Source: Streptomyces sp. D2-8
GTDB lineage: Bacteria; Actinomycetota; Actinomycetes; Streptomycetales; Streptomycetaceae
DNA: 64,000 nucleotides
NCBI RefSeq assembly: GCF_023184515.1
Contig: NZ_JAAHBP010000011.1
Span: 151,735 to 215,734, forward strand
Reading direction: 5' to 3'
Made by a program: the position numbers and the translations under genes. The notes below the pieces were generated by a model, which saw only the letters and a list, made by a program, of their open reading frames with translations, made no database searches and had not been told where the DNA came from. This document shows positions 53,334-61,712 of the stretch, in pieces. The stretch's first letter is position 1, and the number at the start of each line of letters is the position of its first letter.

Positions 53334-54671
53334 ATGAGCCTGCGAGCACGCATCAACACCCCCGAGGAGAAAGGCAACCGGGGCGAGGACGGCCACATGG
53401 TCGCCTCCTACCGGGCCAAGCTCCTGGAGGAGATCGACCTCGCGGAGATGAGTTCGCTGGCCGCCGCCGAGCGCCGGGCGAGGCTGGAGCGGGTGCTCGG
53501 GCACATCATCAGCCGCGAGGGTCCCGTCCTGTCGACGGTGGAGCGCGCGCAGCTGATCCGCAGGGTGGTCGACGAGGCGCTGGGCCTCGGCATCCTGGAG
53601 CCGCTCCTGGAGGACGCGTCCATCACCGAGATCATGGTCAACGGCCCGGACGCGATCTTCGTGGAGCGCGGCGGCCGCGTCGAGCAACTGCCGTTGCGCT
53701 TCGCCTCCCACGACCAGCTGATGCAGACCATCGAGCGGATCGTCTCGACGGTCAACCGCCGCGTGGACGAGTCGAACCCGATGGTCGACGCCCGCCTCCC
53801 CTCCGGCGAGCGCGTCAACGTCATCATCCCGCCCCTGTCCCTGACGGGCGCCACCCTCACCATCCGACGCTTCCCGCGCTCCTTCACGCTCCAGGAGCTG
53901 ATCGGACTCGGCTCGCTCGACGAGCACATGCTGTACCTGCTGGCGGGCCTGGTGCAGGCGAAGTTCAACATCATCGTCTCGGGTGCGACGGGCACCGGAA
54001 AGACGACCCTGCTGAACGCCCTCTCCGGGCTGATCCCCGACGGCGAACGCATCATCACCATCGAGGACTCCGCCGAACTCCAGCTCCAGCAGGCCCACGT
54101 CATCCGCCTGGAGTCGCGCCCGCCGAACGTCGAGGGCAAGGGCCAGGTGAGCATCCGCGACCTCGTCCGCAACTCCCTGCGCATGCGCCCCGACCGGATC
54201 GTCGTCGGTGAGGTCCGCGGCGGCGAGTCCCTCGACATGCTCCAGGCGATGTCCACCGGCCACGACGGCTCGCTGGCCACGGTCCACGCCAACAGCGCCG
54301 AGGACGCGCTGATGCGGCTCCAGACCCTGGCGTCCATGTCGGACGTCGAGATCCCCTTCGTGGCGCTGCACGACCAGATCAACAGCGCCGTCGACGTCAT
54401 CGTGCAGCTCACCCGGTTCGCGGACGGCGCCCGCCGCATCACCGAGATCGCACTGATGGACAGCCACGGCAGCGACCCGTACCGGCTGGTCACGGTCGCC
54501 CGCTTCACCGCGCGGCCCATGACCTCCGACGGCCGTATCCACGGCGCCTTCGAGTACTTCCCGCTACCGCGCCGCACCGCCGACCGCCTCTACATGGCGA
54601 ACCAGCCCCTCCCGCAGGCGTTCGGCATCGCCCGGTCCGCGGACCAGCTAGCCACCCGAGAAGCCAGGTAG
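53334..54671 (+). CDS. tadA: TadA/CpaF pilus assembly ATPase
   Basis: 445 residues of the type II/IV secretion ATPase family: N-terminal all-helical domain, NGPDAIFVERGG, Walker A GATGTGKTT (217-225), Asp box ITIEDSAELQLQQAHVIRLESR and Walker B RIVVGEVRGGE (288-298), His box STGHDGSLATVHANS. It powers both extension and retraction in Tad systems. ATG 53334; 26 bases after the TadE-like gene. Confidence 0.95.
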   Translation: MSLRARINTPEEKGNRGEDGHMVASYRAKLLEEIDLAEMSSLAAAERRARLERVLGHIISREGPVLSTVERAQLIRRVVDEALGLGILEPLLEDASITEIMVNGPDAIFVERGGRVEQLPLRFASHDQLMQTIERIVSTVNRRVDESNPMVDARLPSGERVNVIIPPLSLTGATLTIRRFPRSFTLQELIGLGSLDEHMLYLLAGLVQAKFNIIVSGATGTGKTTLLNALSGLIPDGERIITIEDSAELQLQQAHVIRLESRPPNVEGKGQVSIRDLVRNSLRMRPDRIVVGEVRGGESLDMLQAMSTGHDGSLATVHANSAEDALMRLQTLASMSDVEIPFVALHDQINSAVDVIVQLTRFADGARRITEIALMDSHGSDPYRLVTVARFTARPMTSDGRIHGAFEYFPLPRRTADRLYMANQPLPQAFGIARSADQLATREAR

Positions 54672-54680
54672 GACCGACCG

Positions 54681-55625
54681 ATGGAACTGCAACAGCTCAT
54701 CACGCTCACCACCGGCATCACCCTGCTGACCTGCGTCCTCGCGGTCGTCGGCCTGCACTCCTACGCCTCGGGCAAGGCACAGCGGCAGGCGCTCGTCGAC
54801 CGCCTCTCCGCCACCGGCCAGATCCCGGTGGCCGGCCGGCGCCGCAACTTCCGCGGCATCGACCGCCGGCTGCGGCGCACCAAGCTGGGCAAGAAGCTGG
54901 AACTGCGCCTGGCGGCGACCGGCCTGGACGTCACCCCGGGTGAGTTCTTCGTCTACATGCTCGCCACGGTCGCGGGACTGTGGCTGATCGGGCAGGCGGC
55001 GCTGGCGCCGTTCTTCGGGCCGCTGGCGGGCCTGCTCGGCATCGGGGTGGCGGTCCAGTTCCTCAACTGGCAACGCCAGAAACGCATCGAGAAGTTCATC
55101 AACCAGCTCCCCGAAATGGCCCGGATCCTCGCCAACGCCACCCAGGCGGGCCTCGCCCTGCGCACGGCCATCGGCATGGCCGCGGAGGAGATGGAGGCCC
55201 CGGCGGGCGAGGAACTCGGCAAGGTCTCCGCCCAGCTCGAGGTCGGCGCCTCGATGGACGACGCGCTGGGCGAAATGGCGGACCGCCTCCCCTCCCGCGA
55301 ACTGGTCGTCCTCGTCACCACGCTGGTCCTGTCGAACCGGGCCGGCGGTCAAGTGGTGAGCGCCCTGCGCAACCTGACGGAGACGCTGGAGGAGCGCAAG
55401 GAGACCCGGCGCGAGGTCCGCACCCAGCTCTCCCAGGTCAACATGACGTCGTACGCGGTCCCGGTCCTCGGCGTGGGTTCGCTCTTCCTCATGAACGGGG
55501 TGAAGGACGGCGCCCTGGACCGCATGACCGGCTCCCCCTTCGGCCAGGCGGCGGTCATCATCGCCTTCTCGCTCTACGCCGTCGGCTTCGTCCTCATCCG
55601 CCGCCTGTCCCGCATCGACGTCTGA
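54681..55625 (+). CDS. tadB: TadB inner-membrane platform protein
   Basis: 314 residues, T2SSF domain (about 170-295: INQLPEMARILANATQAGLALRTAIGMAAEEMEAPAGEEL). About four helices, one at the N-terminus. Forms the membrane platform with TadC. Preceded by a short gap and followed 16 bases later by tadC. Confidence 0.93.
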   Translation: MELQQLITLTTGITLLTCVLAVVGLHSYASGKAQRQALVDRLSATGQIPVAGRRRNFRGIDRRLRRTKLGKKLELRLAATGLDVTPGEFFVYMLATVAGLWLIGQAALAPFFGPLAGLLGIGVAVQFLNWQRQKRIEKFINQLPEMARILANATQAGLALRTAIGMAAEEMEAPAGEELGKVSAQLEVGASMDDALGEMADRLPSRELVVLVTTLVLSNRAGGQVVSALRNLTETLEERKETRREVRTQLSQVNMTSYAVPVLGVGSLFLMNGVKDGALDRMTGSPFGQAAVIIAFSLYAVGFVLIRRLSRIDV

Positions 55626-55641
55626 GAGCCCGGAGGCAACC

Positions 55642-56529
55642 ATGGGACTGCTTCTCGCCCTGCTGATGGGCCTCAGTGTCTGGGGCGTCTTCGCCGGCCT
55701 CCGCATGTACCGCGCGGAGGCCAAACTGCCCGGCGACCTCGCCCTGGCCCTGGAGGTCGGCTCCACCCGCACCGGCGCGGTCGACTCGCTCATCGACCGC
55801 ATGGGCATGCGCTACGCGCCCGCCGTCCTGCGCCTGATGGGCCCCAACCAGGTGGCGAAGTACCGCCGCAAGATCGACCTCGCGGGCAACCCCGGCGGCC
55901 TGACGATCGACAGGTACGCGGCACGACGGGCGGTCTACGGCTTCCTGGGGGCCCTGGGCTTCCTGGTCTTCCTCATGCGGGGCCAACTGCTGGTCGCCCT
56001 GCTCCTGCTGGCCTTCGGCGCGTTCTGGACGGAGGTCGGCATCTGGTCGGCGATCCGCATCCGCAAGGACGTCATCGAACGGACCCTGCCGGACTTCCTG
56101 GACGTCCTCGCGGTCGTGGTGAGCGCGGGCCTCGGCTTCCGCCAGGCGCTGGACCGGGTCGCCTCCCGCTACGAGGGCCCCTGGGCCGACGAACTGCGCA
56201 TCACCCTGCGCCAGATGGACCTCGGCATGAGCCGCCGCCAGGCCTTCGCCGAGCTGCGCCGCCGCAACGACTCCGAGCAGGTGGCGATGTTCGTGACGGC
56301 GTGGCAGCAGGGCGAGGAACTGGGCGCGCCGATCGTCGACACGCTGGTGTCCCTCGCCAAGGACATGCGCCGTACGGACGCGCAGAACGCCCGCCGCAAG
56401 GCCGCCCGGGCCGTCCCCAAGGCCACGATGATGATCACGACCTTCATGGTCCCGGCCACGATGCTCCTGCTCGGCGCCGGCCTGATCCTCGGCTCGGGCA
56501 CGGACTTCGGTTCGGTGACGGGGAAGTAG
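55642..56529 (+). CDS. tadC: TadC inner-membrane platform protein
   Basis: 295 residues, T2SSF domain (about 150-270: LPDFLDVLAVVVSAGLGFRQALDRVASRYEGPWADEL) and four helices. Works with TadB and TadA. ATG 55642 after GGAGGCAACC. Confidence 0.93.
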   Translation: MGLLLALLMGLSVWGVFAGLRMYRAEAKLPGDLALALEVGSTRTGAVDSLIDRMGMRYAPAVLRLMGPNQVAKYRRKIDLAGNPGGLTIDRYAARRAVYGFLGALGFLVFLMRGQLLVALLLLAFGAFWTEVGIWSAIRIRKDVIERTLPDFLDVLAVVVSAGLGFRQALDRVASRYEGPWADELRITLRQMDLGMSRRQAFAELRRRNDSEQVAMFVTAWQQGEELGAPIVDTLVSLAKDMRRTDAQNARRKAARAVPKATMMITTFMVPATMLLLGAGLILGSGTDFGSVTGK

Positions 56530-56555
56530 GGGAAGTAGGGGAGGGGGGCGACGGA

Positions 56556-58331
56556 ATGTCGATGACAGGGGAGCGGACGGGTCTGCTGGGACGACGTCGT
56601 CGCCGCCGAGCGGAGCAGACACCGGAGATCACGACGCCCCCGGCGGGGACGGTGCTCCCGGCGCATGTCCGCACGGGCGCACCGGACGTACCGGTGACGT
56701 CGGTGACGCCTGCCTTGCCGCCGGGATGGGAGGCGGCCGGGGGACGTGCCGGCGGGGAGCCGACGCTGCGCATCAAGGGGAGTGGACGCCGGGAGCCCGG
56801 GGCGCCTCGGGGGGCTGCGGCAGATGCCCCGGCGCGGGGACCGATGCCGACGGCACGTGGTGGTCCAGAGGGGCCGGTGACCGGCGGGACGGCCGCCGAT
56901 GGCGCTGCGCTCCCGCAGGGGCGGCCCGTATCAGGGCAGCCCGCACCGGGGCCGCCCGTATTAGGGTCGCTTGCACCGGGGCAGGCCGCACCAGGGTCGC
57001 TCGCACCGGGGCCGCCCGTACCCGACGGCGACGGCCGTACGAGCGGTGCGGGTGGGAGCCCCGTCCCAGCCGAAGGCCGGGCGAACGGCACGCCCGGAAG
57101 CCCCGCGATCGACATCCAGGTCAACGCTCTTCAGGCCATGTGCCGCCAGGTCTTCGGCTTCAGGCTGGCCATGATCGCGCTGGCCACCCCCACCGCCCTC
57201 GTCAACGCGAACGACGGCCTCCCCACCCGCCTCGTCGGCGCGGCCGTGGTCGTCACGTTCATGACCTCCTACGTCCTCTTCAGGGACTGGGAACGCTTCG
57301 GCCCTCTCCTCCTGCGCCACCCCACCCTCCTCGCCGCCGACACCGTCTTCGGAGCCCTGCTCCTCATCGCCGCAGGCCCCGACAGCACCCTCGCCTACGT
57401 CAGCGTCTGCACCCCCCTCCTGGCAGGCCTGGTCTACGGCTGGCGCGGCGCAGCGGTCTTCGCCTCCCTCCAGGCCCTCCTCCTGCTCCTCATCCACGCG
57501 GCGCAGGAGAACCCGGCCCCCGGCATCACCGAGTCCGCTCTGCTGCCCGGCCTCTGCGTCATCGCCGGAGCCGTGGGCTCCAGCCTCCGCAACCTCATGC
57601 TCCGCTTCGGCGCGGCCACCCAGGCCCTCACCACCGTCCAGGCCCGGCTCGCCGTGACGGAGGCGGTCAGTGCCGAACGCGCCCGCCTGGCACGGGAGAT
57701 GCACGACTCAGTCGCCAAGACCCTGCACGGCGTGGCCCTGGCCGCCGACGGCCTGACCGGCTCGGCCGGCGCCGAGCGCATGGACCCGGCCCTGGTGAGA
57801 CAGCAGGCTGCGCTGGTCGCCCGTTCGGCCCGCCGGGCCGCCGCCGAGTCCCGCGAACTCCTGGCCGACCTGCGCCGCGAATCGGACCCCGACCAGGCCA
57901 CGGACGTCCTGGTCGAGCTGGCCGCCCGCACCCGTGACTTCAGCACCCGCACCGGCCTCCCGGCGGTCTACCGCCCCACCGGAGCCCACGCCGTCCCCCC
58001 GGTCCCGCCCGCGGTGGCCCGCCAGCTCCTCACCATCGCCTCGGAAGCCATGGAGAACGCCCACCGCCACGCCCGCCCCACCCGCGTCGACGTCAGCGCC
58101 GGCGTCCACGGCGACCTGCTCCGCATCAGCGTCTACGACGACGGCCGCGGCCTCCCACCCGGTACCTCCCTCGAACAGCTGCGCCGAGCGGGCCACTTCG
58201 GCCTGGTCGGCATGGTCGAACGCGCCGCCTCGGTCGGCGCCCGCATCCGCATAGGCCGCGGCGGCCACCCCCAGGGCACGGAGGTCCGCCTGGAACTCCC
58301 CCTGGCCGCGCTGGCCACCCCCACCGCATGA
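56556..58331 (+). CDS. Membrane histidine kinase (HisKA_3) inside the tad locus
   Basis: 591 residues. A ~180-residue Pro/Gly/Ala-rich, repeat-bearing N-terminus (APGPPV / APGSL units) precedes four to five helices (about 205-340) and a NarL-type kinase: H box EMHDSVAKTLHGV with His383, and HATPase with NAHRHA, DDGRGLPPG and GHFGLVGM. It is 24 bases after tadC and directly upstream of its response regulator, so it probably senses a membrane signal and tunes pilus expression. GGAGGGGGGCGACGGA precedes ATG. Confidence 0.9.
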   Translation: MSMTGERTGLLGRRRRRRAEQTPEITTPPAGTVLPAHVRTGAPDVPVTSVTPALPPGWEAAGGRAGGEPTLRIKGSGRREPGAPRGAAADAPARGPMPTARGGPEGPVTGGTAADGAALPQGRPVSGQPAPGPPVLGSLAPGQAAPGSLAPGPPVPDGDGRTSGAGGSPVPAEGRANGTPGSPAIDIQVNALQAMCRQVFGFRLAMIALATPTALVNANDGLPTRLVGAAVVVTFMTSYVLFRDWERFGPLLLRHPTLLAADTVFGALLLIAAGPDSTLAYVSVCTPLLAGLVYGWRGAAVFASLQALLLLLIHAAQENPAPGITESALLPGLCVIAGAVGSSLRNLMLRFGAATQALTTVQARLAVTEAVSAERARLAREMHDSVAKTLHGVALAADGLTGSAGAERMDPALVRQQAALVARSARRAAAESRELLADLRRESDPDQATDVLVELAARTRDFSTRTGLPAVYRPTGAHAVPPVPPAVARQLLTIASEAMENAHRHARPTRVDVSAGVHGDLLRISVYDDGRGLPPGTSLEQLRRAGHFGLVGMVERAASVGARIRIGRGGHPQGTEVRLELPLAALATPTA

Positions 58332-58357
58332 CCCCACGACCCGAGAGGAGGCCCCTG

Positions 58358-59329
58358 ATGCCGGACCAGACGCCCCACCCCACCGGCGCCCCGCAGCCGC
58401 CGCCACCGCACCACCCGTTCGCCGACCTCCCGCTCCCGCCGTCGGCGCGACCGGCCCGCCGTCTGCGGGTCGTCGTGGCGGACGACAACCCCGTGGTCCG
58501 CGCCGGCCTCACCGCCCTGCTTTCCGGCCGCCCGGACATCGAGGTCGTGGCGGAGGCCGCCGACGGCCGCCAGGCCTACGAGGCCGCCCTCCAGCACCGC
58601 CCGGACGTCGTCCTCCTCGACGTCCGTATGCCCGGCGTGGACGGCATCTCGGCACTTCCGTACCTGGTGCCGATCGCCCCGGTCGTGATGCTGACCTACA
58701 GCAGGGAGTCGGAGATCGTCCAGGAGGCCCTGCGCAGGGGAGCGGGCGGCTACCTGGTCCACGGCGAGTTCACGGCCGGCCAGCTGGTCGATGCCGTACG
58801 GGACATCAAGGAGGGCCGGGCCCACTTCACCCCCACGGCGGCGGGTGCCCTGCTGGCCCGACTCCGCCAGGAGAGGGCCCCGGCCTCACCCCTGCCGGAA
58901 GGCCTGGGCCAGTCGTCGAGTGCGACTGCATACGGAATTTCCGCCTCCATGCAATCGCATACGCAGCCTCAACAACCGGCTCCACCAGCGCATTTCAATT
59001 CTTCGCCCACCCCACCCCCGCCTACTTCTTCAGAAAAGCTTTCGCAAGTGCAACCGCATGTGGGACAGTCTTCGTCTGGGTGGACGAGTGGCCGGCCGGC
59101 CGCTCCCGACAGGTCGCGATTCCAACTGAGCACGAGGGAGGCGGAGATCATGGACCTCATCGCGTCCGGCATGAACAATCAGCAGATCGCCGCCACGTGC
59201 TTCATCAGCGAGAAGACCGTCAAGAACCACATCAACCGCATCTTCGCCAAGCTCCACAGCACCAGCCGCTCCGAGGCCGCCGCGAAGTGGATCGGCACGG
59301 CTCCGGACGCACACCGGGGACTGGGGTGA
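58358..59329 (+). CDS. NarL/LuxR-family response regulator
   Basis: 323 residues: a Pro/His-rich leader, receiver domain (about 36-150) with phosphoacceptor Asp88 (VVLLDVRMPG), a long Ser/Gln/Pro linker (about 185-250), then a LuxR HTH (255-312: LSTREAEIMDLIASGMNNQQIAATCFISEKTVKNHINRIF). The linker is coded by conspicuously AT-richer sequence. The start ATG 58358 is favoured by GAGAGGAGGCCCCTG; another ATG at 58328 overlaps the kinase stop. It is the likely activator of the pilin promoter just downstream. Confidence 0.9.
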   Translation: MPDQTPHPTGAPQPPPPHHPFADLPLPPSARPARRLRVVVADDNPVVRAGLTALLSGRPDIEVVAEAADGRQAYEAALQHRPDVVLLDVRMPGVDGISALPYLVPIAPVVMLTYSRESEIVQEALRRGAGGYLVHGEFTAGQLVDAVRDIKEGRAHFTPTAAGALLARLRQERAPASPLPEGLGQSSSATAYGISASMQSHTQPQQPAPPAHFNSSPTPPPPTSSEKLSQVQPHVGQSSSGWTSGRPAAPDRSRFQLSTREAEIMDLIASGMNNQQIAATCFISEKTVKNHINRIFAKLHSTSRSEAAAKWIGTAPDAHRGLG

Positions 59330-59359
59330 CCTTCGGTGACGCGATGGGGGAACAACCGG

Positions 59360-59401
59360 TTGGGCCCGAGCGATTGGGCCCGGAATTGGGCCCTGGGGCC
59401 C
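59360..59401 (+). promoter_or_regulatory. GGGCCC box array upstream of the Flp pilin gene
   Basis: TTGGGCCC at 59360-59367, 59374-59381 and 59386-59393, then TGGGGCCC at 59394-59401. The array stands about 75 bases before the pilin start and may be the binding region of the upstream LuxR-type response regulator. A small GTGTCG/CGACAC hairpin (59436-59451) is present in the presumed leader. Confidence 0.45.
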
Positions 59402-59474
59402 TCTGGCGGACAGGGCGTTCCGCCGTACGGTCGTCGTGTCGAAAGCGACACAGCCGAAACCGGAGGGGAACACC

Positions 59475-59705
59475 ATGAGCGACCTGATGCTGAAGACCGC
59501 CGTCGCGACCAAGGTCCGCGTGAACGGCTGGAAGAACACGACGGCCGCGGCGATGCAGCGCCGCGCCGGCGACAAGGGGCAGACGGCGGTCGAGTACCTG
59601 GGCATCATCGCGGTGGTGGTGGCGATCGTGCTGGCGATTACGGGCACGAACATCGGTCAGACGATCCTCAACAAGATCCAGGAGAAGATCAACGAAATCA
59701 CCTGA
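59475..59705 (+). CDS. flp: Flp/Fap-type major pilin
   Basis: 76 residues. Class III prepilin signal: KG|QTAVEYLGIIAVVVAIVLAIT, cleavage predicted after Gly35, with Glu at +5 and Tyr at +6, and the hydrophobic helix follows. The C-terminus is short and charged (IQEKINEIT). ATG 59475 with GGAGGGG; its own promoter region with a GGGCCC array suggests high expression. Confidence 0.93.
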   Translation: MSDLMLKTAVATKVRVNGWKNTTAAAMQRRAGDKGQTAVEYLGIIAVVVAIVLAITGTNIGQTILNKIQEKINEIT

Positions 59706-60301
59706 TGCATACGCGCAGGTGTGGCGATGCAGGGCAGGCCTTCCCCATCTACATCACGATGGTGGCAGGCCTGCTCTTCCTTGCGTTGGCGTACTTTGCG
59801 GTTGGCCAGGCCACGGTGAATCGGAGTGGTGCCCAGACAGCCGCCGATGCGGCGGCGCTCGCGGCAGCCCAGGAGACCCGGGACAAGCTCGCAGGTGAGT
59901 GGCTTGAGAGGGTGCTAGACCCCGCCACGTGGGATGACATCTTCAACGGCCGTGGTGCAGTACTCGACGGGTGCGGACGCGCGAACCAGTTTGCGGTGCA
60001 GAACGACGCCGAAGTGCGGAGCTGCGGGCAGGGCCCTCGGCCATTGAGCTACAAAGTTGACGTCCAGTCCAGTGAACCCGTTGGAGAGTCCATCGTCCCG
60101 GGCACGGAAAACCAGTACGCGGAAGCCTCCGCCATAGCGGTGATCGAGTCGCGTTGCGGCTTCAAGTTGCCTGCGGAGAACGCCCCAGCGGATGCGCTGC
60201 CGACGCTCGACTGCTCGGGCCAGAAGTGGATTCTGGACCCCGACGACCTCACAGATCTCCCAGCGCCGGAGGACCTTTTCGATGTCCACCTGGCCGGCTG
60301 A
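59705..60301 (+). CDS. TadG-like pilus-associated protein
   Basis: 198 residues; begins CGDAGQAFPIYITMVAGLLFLALAYFAVGQATVNRSGAQTAADAAALAAAQETRDKLA, a TadG/TadE-type N-terminal helix with the GAQTAADAAALAAA motif. The extracellular part has several cysteines. Start overlaps the pilin stop (TGATG). Base composition is clearly less GC-rich than the upstream tad genes. Confidence 0.8.
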   Translation: MHTRRCGDAGQAFPIYITMVAGLLFLALAYFAVGQATVNRSGAQTAADAAALAAAQETRDKLAGEWLERVLDPATWDDIFNGRGAVLDGCGRANQFAVQNDAEVRSCGQGPRPLSYKVDVQSSEPVGESIVPGTENQYAEASAIAVIESRCGFKLPAENAPADALPTLDCSGQKWILDPDDLTDLPAPEDLFDVHLAG

Positions 60302-60335
60302 AGAGCGAACGACGAGTGATGAAGGAAGCCTACAG

Positions 60336-60920
60336 ATGAGCATTCGGTTCACTGGGAACGCCCGCAGGGGGATCGTCGCGTTGACCGTAGTGGCCGGACT
60401 GGCCCTCGGGGCAGCCGGCTGTGGCGGTGGTGGTGACGGTGAAGACAAGAAGCCGAACTCGTCGGCTTCCGCTTCCAAGGGAGACGGATCTCAGCCGAGT
60501 GCTCAGGAGGGGCAGTCTGAGACGCCCTTGGCCGAACTCAAAGGCACAGAAGGACTTCTTCTCCAGGTCACTTCGGCGGCCAGGGACGCGGGCGGGTTCA
60601 TCACTGTGAGCGGGAACCTGAAGAACGACGGGGCGAAATCGGTAGTCATCCCGTCCCAGATGAGCGGCGATGAAACGGAAGTCATCAAACACGGCCCCTC
60701 CCTGGGTGGCGCCACCCTCGTGGACTCGAAAGGGAAGAAGCGCTACTACGTGCTCCGCGACACGGACGGACGGCCACTGACGACAACCGGCTTCGGAACG
60801 CTTAAAGCCGGCCAGACGCTTCCGGTATTCATGCAATTCCCTGCACCACCCACCAGCACCACAGACGTGACCGTGCAACTGCCGACGTTCTCCAGCGGCA
60901 CCATCAAGATCTCCGGGTGA
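60336..60920 (+). CDS. Lipoprotein of the tad locus
   Basis: 194 residues with a lipobox LGAAGC (Cys29) after a helical signal, a Gly/Ser/Asp spacer, and a beta-rich domain (70-194: LLLQVTSAARDAGGFITVSGNLKNDGAKSVVIPSQM). ATG 60336 after GAAGGAAGCC. It is likely anchored to the outer face of the membrane near the pilus. No known family recognised. Confidence 0.8.
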   Translation: MSIRFTGNARRGIVALTVVAGLALGAAGCGGGGDGEDKKPNSSASASKGDGSQPSAQEGQSETPLAELKGTEGLLLQVTSAARDAGGFITVSGNLKNDGAKSVVIPSQMSGDETEVIKHGPSLGGATLVDSKGKKRYYVLRDTDGRPLTTTGFGTLKAGQTLPVFMQFPAPPTSTTDVTVQLPTFSSGTIKISG

Positions 60921-60928
60921 GGCCGGCC

Positions 60929-61579
60929 ATGAAGACCCGCACACGCACCGGACCGACGACTCCACGCCTGGCCTTGGTCCTCACCGCCGCCGGCCTCATG
61001 GTCGCCACGAACCTCTACGGCGCCGTCTCGGCCCACGCCGACGAAACCCCCGGCGTCCCCCCTGGCACCGAGGCCTCCGCCTCCGCCCCCGTCGAGGTCG
61101 ACCCCAACGACCCCGACCTCAAACTCCCCGAAGGCGCCACCCTGGCCTCCGCCAAGGTCCTCGACATCAAACAGGTCGTAGAAGACCAAAGCGGCGATGA
61201 ACGCCGCGAGGACACCAACGCCGACGTCAAGTTCGCCCTCCAGGCCGAGGTCCTCTTCGGCAAGGACAGCGCGAAACTCAGCGGCGAGGCGAAGGCCCGG
61301 ATCTCCGCGATCGCCGAGGAGATCAAGACGCAGAACGCGACGAAGATCCGCGTTTTCGGCTTCACGGACAACCTCGGCTCCTCCGCCCACGGCGACATCC
61401 TGTCCAGAAAACGCGCCGACGCCGTGCAGAACGTCCTCGACCAGGAACTGACCGACTCCAACGTCACCTACGAGGTCCGCGGCTACGGCGAGCAGTACCC
61501 CATCGCCGACAACTCCTCGGAAACCGGCCGCAAGAAGAACCGCCGGGTCGAGGTCTCCTTCCCTCGCTCGGAGAGTTGA
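60929..61579 (+). CDS. OmpA-family cell-wall-associated protein
   Basis: 216 residues: a signal peptide (about 1-38, ending AHADE) and an OmpA/MotB peptidoglycan-binding domain (about 90-210: VLFGKDSAKLSGEAKARISAIAEEI, RVFGFTDNLGSSAHGDILSRKRADAVQNVL, and GRKKNRRVEVSF). It is presumably the wall anchor of the pilus complex. ATG 60929 with GAGG; GTG 60917 would overlap the lipoprotein stop. Confidence 0.88.
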   Translation: MKTRTRTGPTTPRLALVLTAAGLMVATNLYGAVSAHADETPGVPPGTEASASAPVEVDPNDPDLKLPEGATLASAKVLDIKQVVEDQSGDERREDTNADVKFALQAEVLFGKDSAKLSGEAKARISAIAEEIKTQNATKIRVFGFTDNLGSSAHGDILSRKRADAVQNVLDQELTDSNVTYEVRGYGEQYPIADNSSETGRKKNRRVEVSFPRSES

Positions 61580-61590
61580 GCCACCGAAAG

Positions 61591-61618
61591 TGGGCCCAGC
61601 GTTGGGGCCACGGGCCCA
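61591..61618. terminator. GGGCCC-based stem after the OmpA-like gene
   Basis: TGGGCCC (61591-61597) and GGGCCCA (61612-61618) pair across 14 bases. It may be a terminator or, as the same TGGGCCC boxes occur before the pilin gene, a regulatory site for the next gene. Confidence 0.45.
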
Positions 61619-61712
61619 TGCGTGAGTGATCGACGATCCTTAGTCTCGGCTCGATGCCCGTGTTGAACGGCCGTTGATCGAGCTGAGCTGAGGTCGCGCA
61701 TGTCCCCTGCCG

